From Sphingomonadales bacterium (GTDB taxonomy: Bacteria; Pseudomonadota; Alphaproteobacteria; Sphingomonadales; Sphingomonadaceae), in contig JAFLDC010000002.1 of NCBI GenBank assembly GCA_017302775.1, positions 1,304 through 28,977 of the forward strand: DNA of 27,674 nucleotides, given 5' to 3'. Shown here piece by piece: positions 16,423 through 24,699 of the stretch. How positions within the stretch are numbered: the stretch's first letter is position 1; each line of letters opens with the position of its first letter. The notes below the pieces were generated by a model. That model saw only the letters and a program-made list of their open reading frames with translations. It made no database searches and had not been told where the DNA came from. A program made the position numbers and the translations under genes.

Positions 16423-17511
16423 TCAACTGGCCGTCACTGCGAACCCGCCAAACTGTTCAACCAGCTCGGGCAACTGCCCGCGCTCGACTACAGCCACAAT
16501 CGCCCCGCCAAAGCCGCCACCGGTCATCCGCGCGCCGCCGTTCGGTCCGATTGCACTGTTGACCCGGTTCACCAAGGTGTCGACCTCGGGATGACTCACC
16601 TCGAACAGGTCGCGAAGCGATGCATGGCTGGCCCGCAGAAGATTTCCAAATGCGGCCAGATCGGCGCGACCCATCGCCGCGACGGCAGCAGCGGTGCGGG
16701 TGATCTCTGACACAACATGGGTGGCTCGCGCCTTCAGCACGGTATCAAGCTGGGACGCCGCAATGGCCGCAATGTCGACGTCGCGCAGCTTGGCCTGCCC
16801 CAATGCCGTCGCCGCCTGCTCACAATCGCGCCGACGCGCGTTATAGGCACCGTCAACCAGCCCGCGCTCCACCCCAGACGGGATGACCGCCACGCCCCAA
16901 TCGTCAGGAAGGGGAATCGACCGGACCGAAAGATCACGACAATCGAGCAGCAAGGCATGGCCCGGCTTGCCCATAGCCACCGCCATCTGATCCATGATCC
17001 CGCAGTTGACCGCAGCATAGTTGTGTTCCGTCGCCTGCGCGGCAAGCGCCAGGGCGCGATCGTCCGGCTTCTGCGACCCGTCGATTTCAGCCAGGGCGCG
17101 CCCCACCGCGATACACAGCGACGCCGACGAAGAAAGCCCGGCACCGCGCGGCATGGTGCCCTGGATCGCCAGCCTTGATCCGCTCACTCCCATGCCAGCT
17201 GTCACGCAGATCTCAGCCATTCCGCGCACATAGCTGGTCCATTCTCCAGGCTGCTCATGGCCGCCATCGTTGGGACGAAACCGTAGCCTGTGCCCGGGAT
17301 AATCAAGCGAGACTGCCTCCACCATTTCGCTGGCCTGCGGCGCCCAGGCGACCCACGTGCCGCTGGCGATCGGCATGGGCAAAACCAGCCCCTCGCAATA
17401 ATCGACGTGGTCCCCGATCAGGTTGACTCGGCCAGGCGCAAAAGTGAAGCCGGTCGGCGCTTCGCCAAATGCCGCAACAAAGGCGGACAGCAGCCCATCA
17501 GGCGGAATCAT
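16423..17511 (-). CDS. galK: galactokinase
   Basis: The enzyme phosphorylates alpha-D-galactose at C1 with ATP, the first committed step of the Leloir pathway. The 362-residue GHMP kinase contains the galactokinase signature GRVNLIGDHVDY (residues 27-38), the phosphate loop PRGAGLSSSASL (121-132), NCGIMDQM with catalytic Asp174, and the third motif GARMTGGGFGGAIVAVV near the C-terminus. Length is slightly below the E. coli enzyme (382). The open frame continues upstream to 17886, but the ATG at 17511 gives the family N-terminus and overlaps the galT stop by one base (TGATG), showing translational coupling. No galE or galM is in the window, so the epimerase step must be encoded elsewhere. Confidence 0.95.
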   Translation of the reverse strand: MIPPDGLLSAFVAAFGEAPTGFTFAPGRVNLIGDHVDYCEGLVLPMPIASGTWVAWAPQASEMVEAVSLDYPGHRLRFRPNDGGHEQPGEWTSYVRGMAEICVTAGMGVSGSRLAIQGTMPRGAGLSSSASLCIAVGRALAEIDGSQKPDDRALALAAQATEHNYAAVNCGIMDQMAVAMGKPGHALLLDCRDLSVRSIPLPDDWGVAVIPSGVERGLVDGAYNARRRDCEQAATALGQAKLRDVDIAAIAASQLDTVLKARATHVVSEITRTAAAVAAMGRADLAAFGNLLRASHASLRDLFEVSHPEVDTLVNRVNSAIGPNGGARMTGGGFGGAIVAVVERGQLPELVEQFGGFAVTAS

Positions 17512-18533
17512 CAATCGATCTCTACCGCGCGCAGACGGGCCGCTGCCGCTTCCGGAGTGAGATCCCGCTGGGTTTCTGCCAGCAGTTCGAACCCGACCAT
17601 ATGCTTGCGCACGCTGGCCGAACGCAGCAGCGGCGGCATGAAATGCGCATGCAACCGCCAGTGCGAGCAGTCTGCGCCCAGCCCATGAGGGGCACCGTGC
17701 CAGCCCATCGAATAAGGGAAGTCGGTCTGAAACAGCCCATCGTACCGCCGCAGCAAGCGTGACAGGATCTGCGCCAGCGCGGTGCTGGCGGGTGCACTCA
17801 AATCCTCGATCCGGGCAATATCCATCCGCGCGATCAGCAGGATCTCGAACGGCCAGGCCGCCCAGTGGGGAACCACTGCCAACCAATGTTCATTGACCTC
17901 AACCACGCGGGTGCCAACGGCCAGTTCCGCCTTGACCACAGCATCAAGCAACACTCCGCCGGTCTGCATCAGGACTGCGCGCTGCCGCTCGTCCTCACGC
18001 GCGGGTAACTCAGGAATGAAATCGCTCGCCCACACCTGCCCATGCGGATGCGGGCTGGAGGCACCCATCATCGCACCCTTGTTCTCAAATAGCTGGACAT
18101 GCTGCCACTTGGCGCCAAGCTCCGCCGATTGGGTTTGCCAGCAGGCGATGACACTGGCGATCTTGTGCACCGGCAAGCGTGCAAGGGTCGCGCTGTGATC
18201 GGGATCGAAACATATCACCCGCGCTTCACCGCCAACGGCCTGGGCTTCAAACAAGCCGTCTTCGTGCTCTACCGCGCCGCCTGGCTCGTCGCGCAGCGCC
18301 GCAAAGTCATTGTTGAATACGAATGTGCCATCGTACGCCGGGTTGCGCTCGCCGGTCGCACGCGCGTTTCCGGCGCACAAATGGCATGTGGAATCGTGAT
18401 CGGGCGCACGCCCGCGAGCCGGCGATTCGGCCTCTCCCTGCCACGGCCGCAAGGCGCGATGCGGTGAAACCAGCAGCCATTCGCCCGTCAAAAGATTGCG
18501 CCGCCGATGCGGCCGCTCGCCCAGCATTGTCAT
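17511..18533 (-). CDS. galT: galactose-1-phosphate uridylyltransferase
   Basis: The enzyme exchanges UMP between UDP-glucose and galactose-1-phosphate. The 340-residue HIT-superfamily protein has RRNLLTGEWLLVSPHRALRP in two steps at the N-terminus and CHLCAGN with zinc ligands Cys50 and Cys53. The active site is SSPHPHGQVW, in which the nucleophilic His164 is the second His of the HPH triad. The C-terminal zinc histidine region with HAHFMPP is also present. An ATG at 18533 is preferred over the upstream TTG at 18542; a second ATG at 18527 is possible. No strong Shine-Dalgarno is seen. It is the first gene of the minus-strand run and shares a 159-base divergent region with the large ATPase gene. 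Confidence 0.94.
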   Translation of the reverse strand: MTMLGERPHRRRNLLTGEWLLVSPHRALRPWQGEAESPARGRAPDHDSTCHLCAGNARATGERNPAYDGTFVFNNDFAALRDEPGGAVEHEDGLFEAQAVGGEARVICFDPDHSATLARLPVHKIASVIACWQTQSAELGAKWQHVQLFENKGAMMGASSPHPHGQVWASDFIPELPAREDERQRAVLMQTGGVLLDAVVKAELAVGTRVVEVNEHWLAVVPHWAAWPFEILLIARMDIARIEDLSAPASTALAQILSRLLRRYDGLFQTDFPYSMGWHGAPHGLGADCSHWRLHAHFMPPLLRSASVRKHMVGFELLAETQRDLTPEAAAARLRAVEID

Positions 18534-18692
18534 CGATTGCAACGCTACAAAACCGCCAGAACGTGCGCAAGCGCCCCAACGATCATGCGCACCTGTGGCG
18601 GAGGTGAATGAGGCGCCCGGCAGAGCGACCGTATCATCCCAGCGGCCCGCCCTTCATTGCGCAGCTGCGCGCCGCCTATTAGTTAGATTTTC
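18534..18692. promoter_or_regulatory. divergent control region between galT and the SEC-C ATPase gene
   Basis: The 159-base region must carry the promoters of both genes. It contains three copies of the self-complementary hexamer TGCGCA, at 18564-18569, 18586-18591 and 18658-18663. The first two are 22 bases apart and form the longer inverted repeat GTGCGC-N18-GCGCAC (18563-18592). The third is part of a perfect 12-bp palindrome GCGCAGCTGCGC (18659-18670), 22 bases before the ATPase ATG. An A/T-rich stretch with TATTAG (18677-18682) lies directly before that ATG and no Shine-Dalgarno is seen, which would fit a leaderless transcript. The repeats are visible; operator function is inference. Confidence 0.4.
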
Positions 18693-21629
18693 ATGGCTGA
18701 TTGGCGGAACATGTTTGTTGGTCGAGAGGGCGACCTCGAGGTGTTGCAAGGCGCCTGGCGCATGGCAAAAGCAGGCAAGCCACAAGTCGTCGCCATTATT
18801 GCGGAATCCGGTTTAGGGAAAACACGGCTGGTTCAGGAATTCTATAGCTGGCTTTCCATCACCGAAGATGCCCGCGGCGGCAACGGCTATTGGCCGGATC
18901 AGTTGGGCCGCGTCCGAAGCGCCTCCGAAACGCGGGAAACGCTGTTGCTCAACCCCGACATTGATGCCTGCGTGATGGACGGGCGCAATGTGCCTTTCCT
19001 GTGGTGGGGCATCGGGATGCCGAATACCGGGGGAGATTCAAATTCGGTCACAACATCGCTAACCCAATATGAAACGCGCCTGCAACTGCACCTGCTTGCC
19101 TACATCAATGCCGTGCGCGTTTCCGAACTCAGGATGGAACATGCCAAAAGTGCCGGAAGCACCGCGGTCAGCCTGGGCCTGAACTACGCCGACCAGATAC
19201 TCCCGCATTTGGGCATGGCGGCTCTCTCTGGATTGACGTTCGGCATGGCAGGCCCCGCTTATGCGCTCATGGGCGCGATCAAGGACGTCAGCAGCGCAGG
19301 CTGGGAAGCCCGCAGGCGGCAACAGGAAATAAACCGCCTCGACAGCCGAGATATTACCGCCGCTACCGCGGCCGCCGAAAAGCATCAGGACATTGCCGAT
19401 CTGATTTTGGGCAATCTTGATCTTGTTTGTCACGCCCCGCCGAAACCGCTCGACAGGTTGCCGCTGGTTCTGGTCATCGATGATGCCCAGTGGATCAGAG
19501 CCGATCTCAGTCTGTGCAAGCTTTTGTGCGAACTGCTGGCGAAAGCCGGCGCAGAAAAGTGGCCTCTGCTCGCTCTGGTTACCAGTTGGGAAGCAGAGTG
19601 GCGGTCCGTTAATCCGATTTCCTGGGATGGCAGCGCCAAGGACAGGATCAGCGAAATCTTCACTGCGCAGGCCGTAAACCTGCACGAACATTTCCTGCGA
19701 CCGGCCGATCGCCTGGAGGATGTAATTGCAGTTGCTTTCCCGGGCTTGACCGAAGACCAGACCGCGCTGGTCCTAGGCAAGGCGGAGGGGAACGCGCTCC
19801 GCCTCTACAATGTCCTAAGCTATCTTGAAGGCAAAAAGCAGTACTTCGAAGGTCGCGATATCGCCGCGCCGCTTTCGGTACAGGGAGCTCAGGCTTTCGC
19901 CGCCGAGGACTTCGACGCCTTCGTGATGCAGAGGCTGCAGTCCGCCCCGGAACATGTGCAGGCCGCGCTCGGTATAGCCAGCTTGCAGGGGATGCAGTTT
20001 TCAGCGCAGGTTGTCGCCGCTGCAGCCAGCAAGATCGACATCGCGAATGCCGATCGCGGTTTGGCCGAGGGCGAAAATCCGTATGCCTTCATCAAATCGG
20101 CAGCCGCCGAACTCGCCGAGTTTCGCGCCGAATATTATCAGCGCGCAGCAGATAACAACCTTGCCAATCTGATGGACCGTGACGATGCGACCAAGGCTCT
20201 TGAGGCAGCCCTGGTCACTCTTACCGGGTCCGGCGGCGACGAACCCGATCCGACCACAGTTGCCGCGCAGTGGCAGGCCCAGCTCGCTCTGTTTGCAAGC
20301 AATGACTTGGCAAAGCGGACAATTGCATTCGAGGCGCTGTTCAGATTGGCAGAGAAGGCACACCGTGACGGCGATTACCTCGCAACACAGAATTTTGCGA
20401 GGCGCTGGGCCGAGGAATGGTTGCAGCGCGGCCCCGGCCACAACACATCCTACATCCAGCAATGCATCATTGGTTACCTTGCCCAGTTTGGCCAATCGCA
20501 GTTGGCCCTGGCCCTAGCCGAAGAGTGCCTCAAAGCGATCAGAGAGAACCGCGATGGATACCCGGAATCCTATGTGCCCATGCAACTGCGCTGGGCACGA
20601 TTGATCGCGGGGGACAGCGCCAAGGCGCTCGGCAAGATCGAGGACGCGCTGACGCATTTTAATGCAGGCCTCCAGCTTTCTGACGAGCTGTACCAATCGG
20701 GCGGGCAAGCCGAAGATCTGCGCTATTGCTCGCTTTTTGCCGAGCGCTTGTCCGACATTGAGGCGGCCTTCGATCCTGACAGCATGCTCTCAAGGCTTGA
20801 GGCCGTACTGGAAGCAAAGCGCAAGATTGTTCAACAGCGCCCTGATTTTCAGGCTTACGAAGATCTCGCAATTATCCTCGAGAAGCTCGCCCACGCAAGA
20901 CACGATCACGGCGAGGCCAAAGCGGTGGCCGACCTGACCAATGAACTGTCAGATGTCGTACAAAAGATCGGTGGAATAGCTTCGAATGATTTGCAGATAT
21001 CCAGTCACGCTGCACGATTGTGCAATCTGGCGGACATGTTCCTCCTGCAATCAAATCATGCCGAGGCAAAAGCGATTTTACATAGAGCGCTCGAAATCTC
21101 GTGGCGTACTTCTGGCAGACTCAAAACCCCCCAGTCGAAACGGACAGTAAGTTTAGTTCTTGAACGGCTTGCAGTGGTTGCTGAAGCGCAGGGTGACCAG
21201 CATTTGGCGCTTTCCTATCTGTTGTCCTGTATGGACATCAAGGAAGCTCTGGCCAGTTCTACCGACAGTATCCAAGCGCTCAATGATAAAGTCATTATTG
21301 CAAACAAGCTCACCCACCTGTTTTTCGTGAACCGTGATTATAAACAGGCGCGGCGGTTTTCTGATGAAGCTACCAAGGTGAATGCCATTCACGTTGAGCG
21401 CGAAATTATGAGCGAAGAGCAATTCGCAGAGAATCAGGAACAGGTCATGGCTGCGAAGGTGGAGCTGCTAGCCAGGAACGATGGGATAGATTTGGCGATT
21501 ACTCCGTGGCAGCCGCCGCCAGCTTGGTCGGAGTCGGCATCGGCAGCCATACCTCGCGACACGCCGCGAAATGCGTCTTGCCCGTGTGGTTCGGAAAAGC
21601 GGTTCAAACATTGCCACGGCAAGAGCTGA
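18693..21629 (+). CDS. large P-loop ATPase with TPR-like region and C-terminal SEC-C motif
   Basis: The 978-residue protein is not one I can name. Residues 1-50 hold MFVGREGDLEVL and a Walker A variant AESGLGKT (37-44), as in AAA_16/ORC-like and STAND ATPases. Walker B is LVLVIDDAQW (258-267), and GKAEGNALRLYNVLSYL (362-378) resembles the helical region after such domains. Between the Walker motifs there is a long insertion with a strongly hydrophobic Gly/Ala-rich stretch (about 167-197) that could be a membrane hairpin. Residues about 530-900 are paired helices of TPR type, and the end (959-978) is a SEC-C zinc motif with Cys963, Cys965, Cys974 and His975. Coding is visibly richer in A/T than its neighbours. 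It stands alone between galT and the tRNA genes. A sensor, chaperone or defence role is possible but unproven. Confidence 0.85.
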   Translation: MADWRNMFVGREGDLEVLQGAWRMAKAGKPQVVAIIAESGLGKTRLVQEFYSWLSITEDARGGNGYWPDQLGRVRSASETRETLLLNPDIDACVMDGRNVPFLWWGIGMPNTGGDSNSVTTSLTQYETRLQLHLLAYINAVRVSELRMEHAKSAGSTAVSLGLNYADQILPHLGMAALSGLTFGMAGPAYALMGAIKDVSSAGWEARRRQQEINRLDSRDITAATAAAEKHQDIADLILGNLDLVCHAPPKPLDRLPLVLVIDDAQWIRADLSLCKLLCELLAKAGAEKWPLLALVTSWEAEWRSVNPISWDGSAKDRISEIFTAQAVNLHEHFLRPADRLEDVIAVAFPGLTEDQTALVLGKAEGNALRLYNVLSYLEGKKQYFEGRDIAAPLSVQGAQAFAAEDFDAFVMQRLQSAPEHVQAALGIASLQGMQFSAQVVAAAASKIDIANADRGLAEGENPYAFIKSAAAELAEFRAEYYQRAADNNLANLMDRDDATKALEAALVTLTGSGGDEPDPTTVAAQWQAQLALFASNDLAKRTIAFEALFRLAEKAHRDGDYLATQNFARRWAEEWLQRGPGHNTSYIQQCIIGYLAQFGQSQLALALAEECLKAIRENRDGYPESYVPMQLRWARLIAGDSAKALGKIEDALTHFNAGLQLSDELYQSGGQAEDLRYCSLFAERLSDIEAAFDPDSMLSRLEAVLEAKRKIVQQRPDFQAYEDLAIILEKLAHARHDHGEAKAVADLTNELSDVVQKIGGIASNDLQISSHAARLCNLADMFLLQSNHAEAKAILHRALEISWRTSGRLKTPQSKRTVSLVLERLAVVAEAQGDQHLALSYLLSCMDIKEALASSTDSIQALNDKVIIANKLTHLFFVNRDYKQARRFSDEATKVNAIHVEREIMSEEQFAENQEQVMAAKVELLARNDGIDLAITPWQPPPAWSESASAAIPRDTPRNASCPCGSEKRFKHCHGKS

Positions 21630-21698
21630 GCGCAAATCACCGAGGCCAGGTGTATAACCTTGCCCTTGACCCTGAACTTCAGAAATCCGAGTTTGGAT

Positions 21699-21718
21699 CC
21701 GTTCGAGGAAACGAACGG
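21699..21718. repeat. inverted repeat between the ATPase gene and tRNA-Thr
   Basis: CCGTTCG and CGAACGG form a perfect 7-bp stem with the 6-base loop AGGAAA, 70 bases after the ATPase stop. It could end the ATPase transcript or the tRNA transcript from the other side, but neither strand shows a following U-tract. The remaining part of the 170-base gap (21630-21799) holds no convincing gene. Confidence 0.45.
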
Positions 21719-21799
21719 TACGCAGCGTGCCATGAGGACTGCTTCATCGCTCAAAGTGTTGGAAAATAATGCCTTCGGGAGCGTTTGGAAACAGGAAGG

Positions 21800-21875
21800 T
21801 GGTGCCGCTTACGTGACTCGAACACGTGACCCCATCATTACGAATGATGTGCTCTACCAACTGAGCTAAAGCGGC
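21800..21875 (-). tRNA. tRNA-Thr (anticodon CGT)
   Basis: Read on the minus strand, 76 bases fold into a standard cloverleaf: acceptor GCCGCTT/AAGCGGC, D-arm GCTC/GAGC, anticodon stem CATCA/TGATG with loop TTCGTAA, T-arm ACGTG/CACGT with loop TTCGAGT, and discriminator A. The anticodon CGT reads ACG threonine codons. The 3' CCA is encoded. The 5' end is 15 bases downstream of tRNA-Cys, so the two are probably processed from one transcript. Its 3' end faces the ATPase gene. Confidence 0.97.
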
Positions 21876-21890
21876 CAACCAGATCCAGTT

Positions 21891-21964
21891 TGGAGGCCCG
21901 AGCCGGAATCGAACCGGCGTAAACGGATTTGCAATCCGGTGCGTAACCACTCCGCCATCGGGCC
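21891..21964 (-). tRNA. tRNA-Cys (anticodon GCA)
   Basis: Read on the minus strand, 74 bases fold with acceptor GGCCCGA/TCGGGCC, D-arm GCGG/CGC-type, anticodon stem CCGGA/TCCGT with loop TTGCAAA, T-arm GCCGG/CCGGC with loop TTCGATT, and discriminator T followed by an encoded CCA. The anticodon GCA reads cysteine codons. It precedes tRNA-Thr in transcription and follows the RNB ribonuclease gene on the same strand after 64 bases. Confidence 0.97.
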
Positions 21965-22028
21965 TCGTCCCTCGTTTTACCGAGAGGTTCGCGCCACTAG
22001 CCGAGCGGACGCGTGGGTGCAACTCGAT

Positions 22029-23426
22029 TCATGACAGGCGCGCAAAACGGACTTCACGACGGATCGGATCGGCCGATTCGAGCCGGACCATGATGCGGTC
22101 ACCCGGCCGGACCCGGTGCGCGGCCGTACGCGCGACGATCGGGAGATCGCAGAGCTGGATGCGTGTACCGTTATCGCCAAGGTCCGTTACAACGGCAGCG
22201 AAATCCTCGCCCTCGCGCCCGGCCAGGATCGCCGCCTCTGCCAGATCAACCACCGCCCGCTCGATTTGGCTGCTGCGAGCCTGAGACCGTTCCATGACCG
22301 GGCCGAGCCGCTGAAAAGCCTGCTCCACCTCTTGCGGGACTGTTTGTCCGTTGGCCACAGCCAGCGCGGCGCGGACCACATAGCGATCGGCCAGGCGCCG
22401 CAAGGGTGCGGTAGAATGGGCATAGGTCGCCGCCATTGCCGCATGCCACGGGATCACACCGGATTGCCACGGCACATAGCTGGCGCCGTTGCCCGCCCGC
22501 CGGATCGCCAGCATAAAAGCCGCCTCGCCGGGCTCAGCGGGATCAAGCAGCCGCTCAAACTGTGCAAGGCTGGCGTCGGTTGGCCAGGACAGGCCGAACG
22601 CATTGGCGGTATGGCGCAGTCGTGCCTCGGCCCGCGCGTCTGGTCCCGCCATAACCCGGAACAGGCCAGTGCGGGCCGCCAGCAAGGCATCGGCCACAGC
22701 CAGGTTGGACGCCAGCGATAGCGCGGCATTGCTGCGTTCAGAAGCGGTCAGTGGCCGCAGCCGCAGGGTGAAGTGTCCCTCCGCATCGCGTTCCACTTCC
22801 TGCTCGGGCGGATCCACTCGCGCAGCTCCTCTGGCATCGTCAGCCGCCGCGATCCGCCGCGCCAGTTCGGCAAATCCCTCTGGCAACTGATCATGACGAA
22901 CCGAGTCGTATGCCAGCTTGGCTCGACTGCGGATCACTGCGCGCTCCACCCCTTGCAAGACTGCCTTGCCGCCCGGATCAATCCGGCTGGTGAATATTAC
23001 CGCCGGCCTATCGCCATCGGGCAGCAGGCTGGCCGCACCTTCGCTCAGCACCTTGGGATAAAGGCCGGCCTTGCCATCCGGAAGGTACGTCGTCTCACCG
23101 CGCCTCCACGCCTCTGCATCAACCGGATCGCCATCCGCCACGAACCAGGCGACGTCCGCGATCGCATAATGCAGCACCAGATCGCCGCCTGCCGATGTGC
23201 TGGGCGGTTCGATCCAGAAGGCCTGGTCAAGATCGGTGGAGCTGGCAGGATCGAGCGTAACAAACGGCACGCCGGTGCGGTCCGCATGCTCGCGCAAGGG
23301 GCGCCGGGCCGCCACCTGCGCCGCCGCTTCCACCTCGGGCGGGAAAGCAACGGGAACCTTGAACTGGCCCCGGATCGCGGCCAACCCCTCGGCCAACAGG
23401 CGATCCGGATCGTGCAGAGCTTTCAT
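22029..23426 (-). CDS. short RNB-domain exoribonuclease (RNase II/R family)
   Basis: The 465-residue cytoplasmic enzyme is essentially an RNB catalytic domain with a small C-terminal OB/S1-like end and no N-terminal cold-shock domains, so it is much shorter than RNase R or RNase II. The active-site segment TLDPASSTDLDQAF carries Asp59, Asp65 and Asp67 at the metal positions, but Gln68 replaces the last of the four acidic residues of E. coli RNase II. Other RNB hallmarks are LHYAIADVAWFV, TYLPDGKAGLYPKVLSEGAASLLPDGDRPA in sequence, and YAHSTAPLRRLADRYV. The start at 23426 fits the domain; the same frame stays open far upstream, antisense to the dehydrogenase gene, but that part is not protein-like. 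It is divergent from the dehydrogenase. Confidence 0.87.
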   Translation of the reverse strand: MKALHDPDRLLAEGLAAIRGQFKVPVAFPPEVEAAAQVAARRPLREHADRTGVPFVTLDPASSTDLDQAFWIEPPSTSAGGDLVLHYAIADVAWFVADGDPVDAEAWRRGETTYLPDGKAGLYPKVLSEGAASLLPDGDRPAVIFTSRIDPGGKAVLQGVERAVIRSRAKLAYDSVRHDQLPEGFAELARRIAAADDARGAARVDPPEQEVERDAEGHFTLRLRPLTASERSNAALSLASNLAVADALLAARTGLFRVMAGPDARAEARLRHTANAFGLSWPTDASLAQFERLLDPAEPGEAAFMLAIRRAGNGASYVPWQSGVIPWHAAMAATYAHSTAPLRRLADRYVVRAALAVANGQTVPQEVEQAFQRLGPVMERSQARSSQIERAVVDLAEAAILAGREGEDFAAVVTDLGDNGTRIQLCDLPIVARTAAHRVRPGDRIMVRLESADPIRREVRFARLS

Positions 23427-23576
23427 CTGTTGCGGGCTAGCCTGCAGACAGCGGCTTGCCAAGGGCGCTGCGGACCGGCACGAAGCGGCGCGGCGGATTG
23501 CCGTTGACGCACCGTCATCACACTTAGTAAGCGAAGCATACAAAATCCGGTCGATCCGGAGAGGAGCCCGAAGCCG

Positions 23577-24689
23577 ATGAAAACCCGCGCCGCCGTTGCC
23601 TTTGCCCCCAAGCAGCCTCTCGAAATCGTCGAGCTGGACCTGGAAGGTCCCAAGGCGGGCGAAGTGCTGGTCGAAATCATGGCGACCGGAATCTGCCACA
23701 CCGATGCCTATACGCTCGACGGCTTCGACAGCGAGGGGATTTTCCCGAGCGTGCTGGGCCACGAAGGAGCCGGAATCGTGCGCGAAGTCGGCGCCGGCGT
23801 GACCAGCGTGAAGCCGGGCGATCACGTAATCCCGCTGTACACGCCGGAATGCCGCCAGTGTAAATCGTGCCTCAGCGGCAAGACCAACCTGTGCACAGCG
23901 ATTCGGGCAACCCAGGGCCAGGGACTGATGCCGGACGGGACCAGCCGGTTCAGCTACAAGGGTGAAACCATCTTCCACTACATGGGCTGCTCGACCTTTT
24001 CGAACTTCACCGTCCTGCCTGAAATCGCCGTGGCGAAGATTCGTGATGATGCGCCGTTCCAAACCAGTTGCTACATTGGCTGCGGCGTGACCACCGGGGT
24101 CGGCGCAGTCGTCAATACGGCCAAGGTCCAGGTGGGCGACAATGTGGTTGTCTTCGGCCTCGGCGGCATCGGGCTTAACGTAATTCAAGGCGCGCGACTG
24201 GCCGGAGCCGGCCGGATCGTCGGGGTCGACATCAACCCCGCCCGGGAGGAATGGGGACGCAAGTTCGGCATGACCGACTTCCTGAATTCCGCAGGCATGA
24301 GCCGCGAGGAGGTGGTTGCAGCCGTGGTCGCAATGACCGATGGCGGCGCCGACTATACCTTCGATGCTACCGGCAACACCGAAGTGATGCGCACTGCACT
24401 GGAAGCGTGCCATCGCGGCTGGGGAACCTCGATCATCATCGGCGTCGCAGAAGCCGGCAAGGAAATCAGCACCCGGCCATTCCAACTCGTCACCGGCCGC
24501 AACTGGCGCGGAACCGCTTTCGGTGGGGCCAAGGGCCGCTCGGATGTTCCCAAGATTGTCGACATGTACATGACCGGCAAGATCGAGATCGACCCGATGA
24601 TTACGCATGTGATGGGACTGGAAGACATCAACAAGGCGTTCGACCTGATGCATGCCGGCGAATCAATCCGCAGTGTCGTGGTATTCTAG
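23577..24689 (+). CDS. adhC: S-(hydroxymethyl)glutathione dehydrogenase / class III alcohol dehydrogenase
   Basis: The enzyme oxidises the glutathione-formaldehyde adduct with NAD+ to S-formylglutathione, and also reduces S-nitrosoglutathione. The 370-residue medium-chain zinc dehydrogenase contains catalytic-zinc residues in [12 protein letters not shown] and LGHEGAGIV, the structural-zinc cysteines in [17 protein letters not shown], and the nucleotide fold [21 protein letters not shown] split by a short turn. The class III-specific [14 protein letters not shown] and the C-terminal [20 protein letters not shown] are also present. Length is typical. GAGAGGAG lies ahead of the ATG with slightly long spacing. 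A VOC protein gene follows after ten bases, a common arrangement, but the expected S-formylglutathione hydrolase gene is not in the window. Confidence 0.96.
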   Translation: MKTRAAVAFAPKQPLEIVELDLEGPKAGEVLVEIMATGICHTDAYTLDGFDSEGIFPSVLGHEGAGIVREVGAGVTSVKPGDHVIPLYTPECRQCKSCLSGKTNLCTAIRATQGQGLMPDGTSRFSYKGETIFHYMGCSTFSNFTVLPEIAVAKIRDDAPFQTSCYIGCGVTTGVGAVVNTAKVQVGDNVVVFGLGGIGLNVIQGARLAGAGRIVGVDINPAREEWGRKFGMTDFLNSAGMSREEVVAAVVAMTDGGADYTFDATGNTEVMRTALEACHRGWGTSIIIGVAEAGKEISTRPFQLVTGRNWRGTAFGGAKGRSDVPKIVDMYMTGKIEIDPMITHVMGLEDINKAFDLMHAGESIRSVVVF

Positions 24690-24699
24690 AAGGAGAGGG

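Noticed and set aside
17512..17886. Upstream extension of the galactokinase frame
   Set aside because: It overlaps galT coding, has biased low-complexity composition, and the ATG coupled to the galT stop gives the proper family N-terminus.
18534..21799. Attachment-site duplicates bounding the ATPase gene
   Set aside because: No copy of the tRNA-Thr 3' end was found on the galT side and no integrase or transposase is present.
21660..21869. Short plus-strand frame reading through the tRNA region
   Set aside because: Its second half is a translation of the antisense of tRNA-Thr, a common false gene call.
21744..22022. Minus-strand frame covering both tRNAs
   Set aside because: It is made of tRNA sequence and shows no protein-like features.
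23504..23529. Promoter for adhC with TTGACG and TTAGTA
   Set aside because: The spacing is only 14 bases and other -10 choices fit worse, so it is not listed.
23427..24653. N-terminal extension of about 409 residues in the frame of the RNB ribonuclease
   Set aside because: It lies wholly antisense to the class III alcohol dehydrogenase, has no domain pattern and reflects the open antisense frames usual in GC-rich genes.
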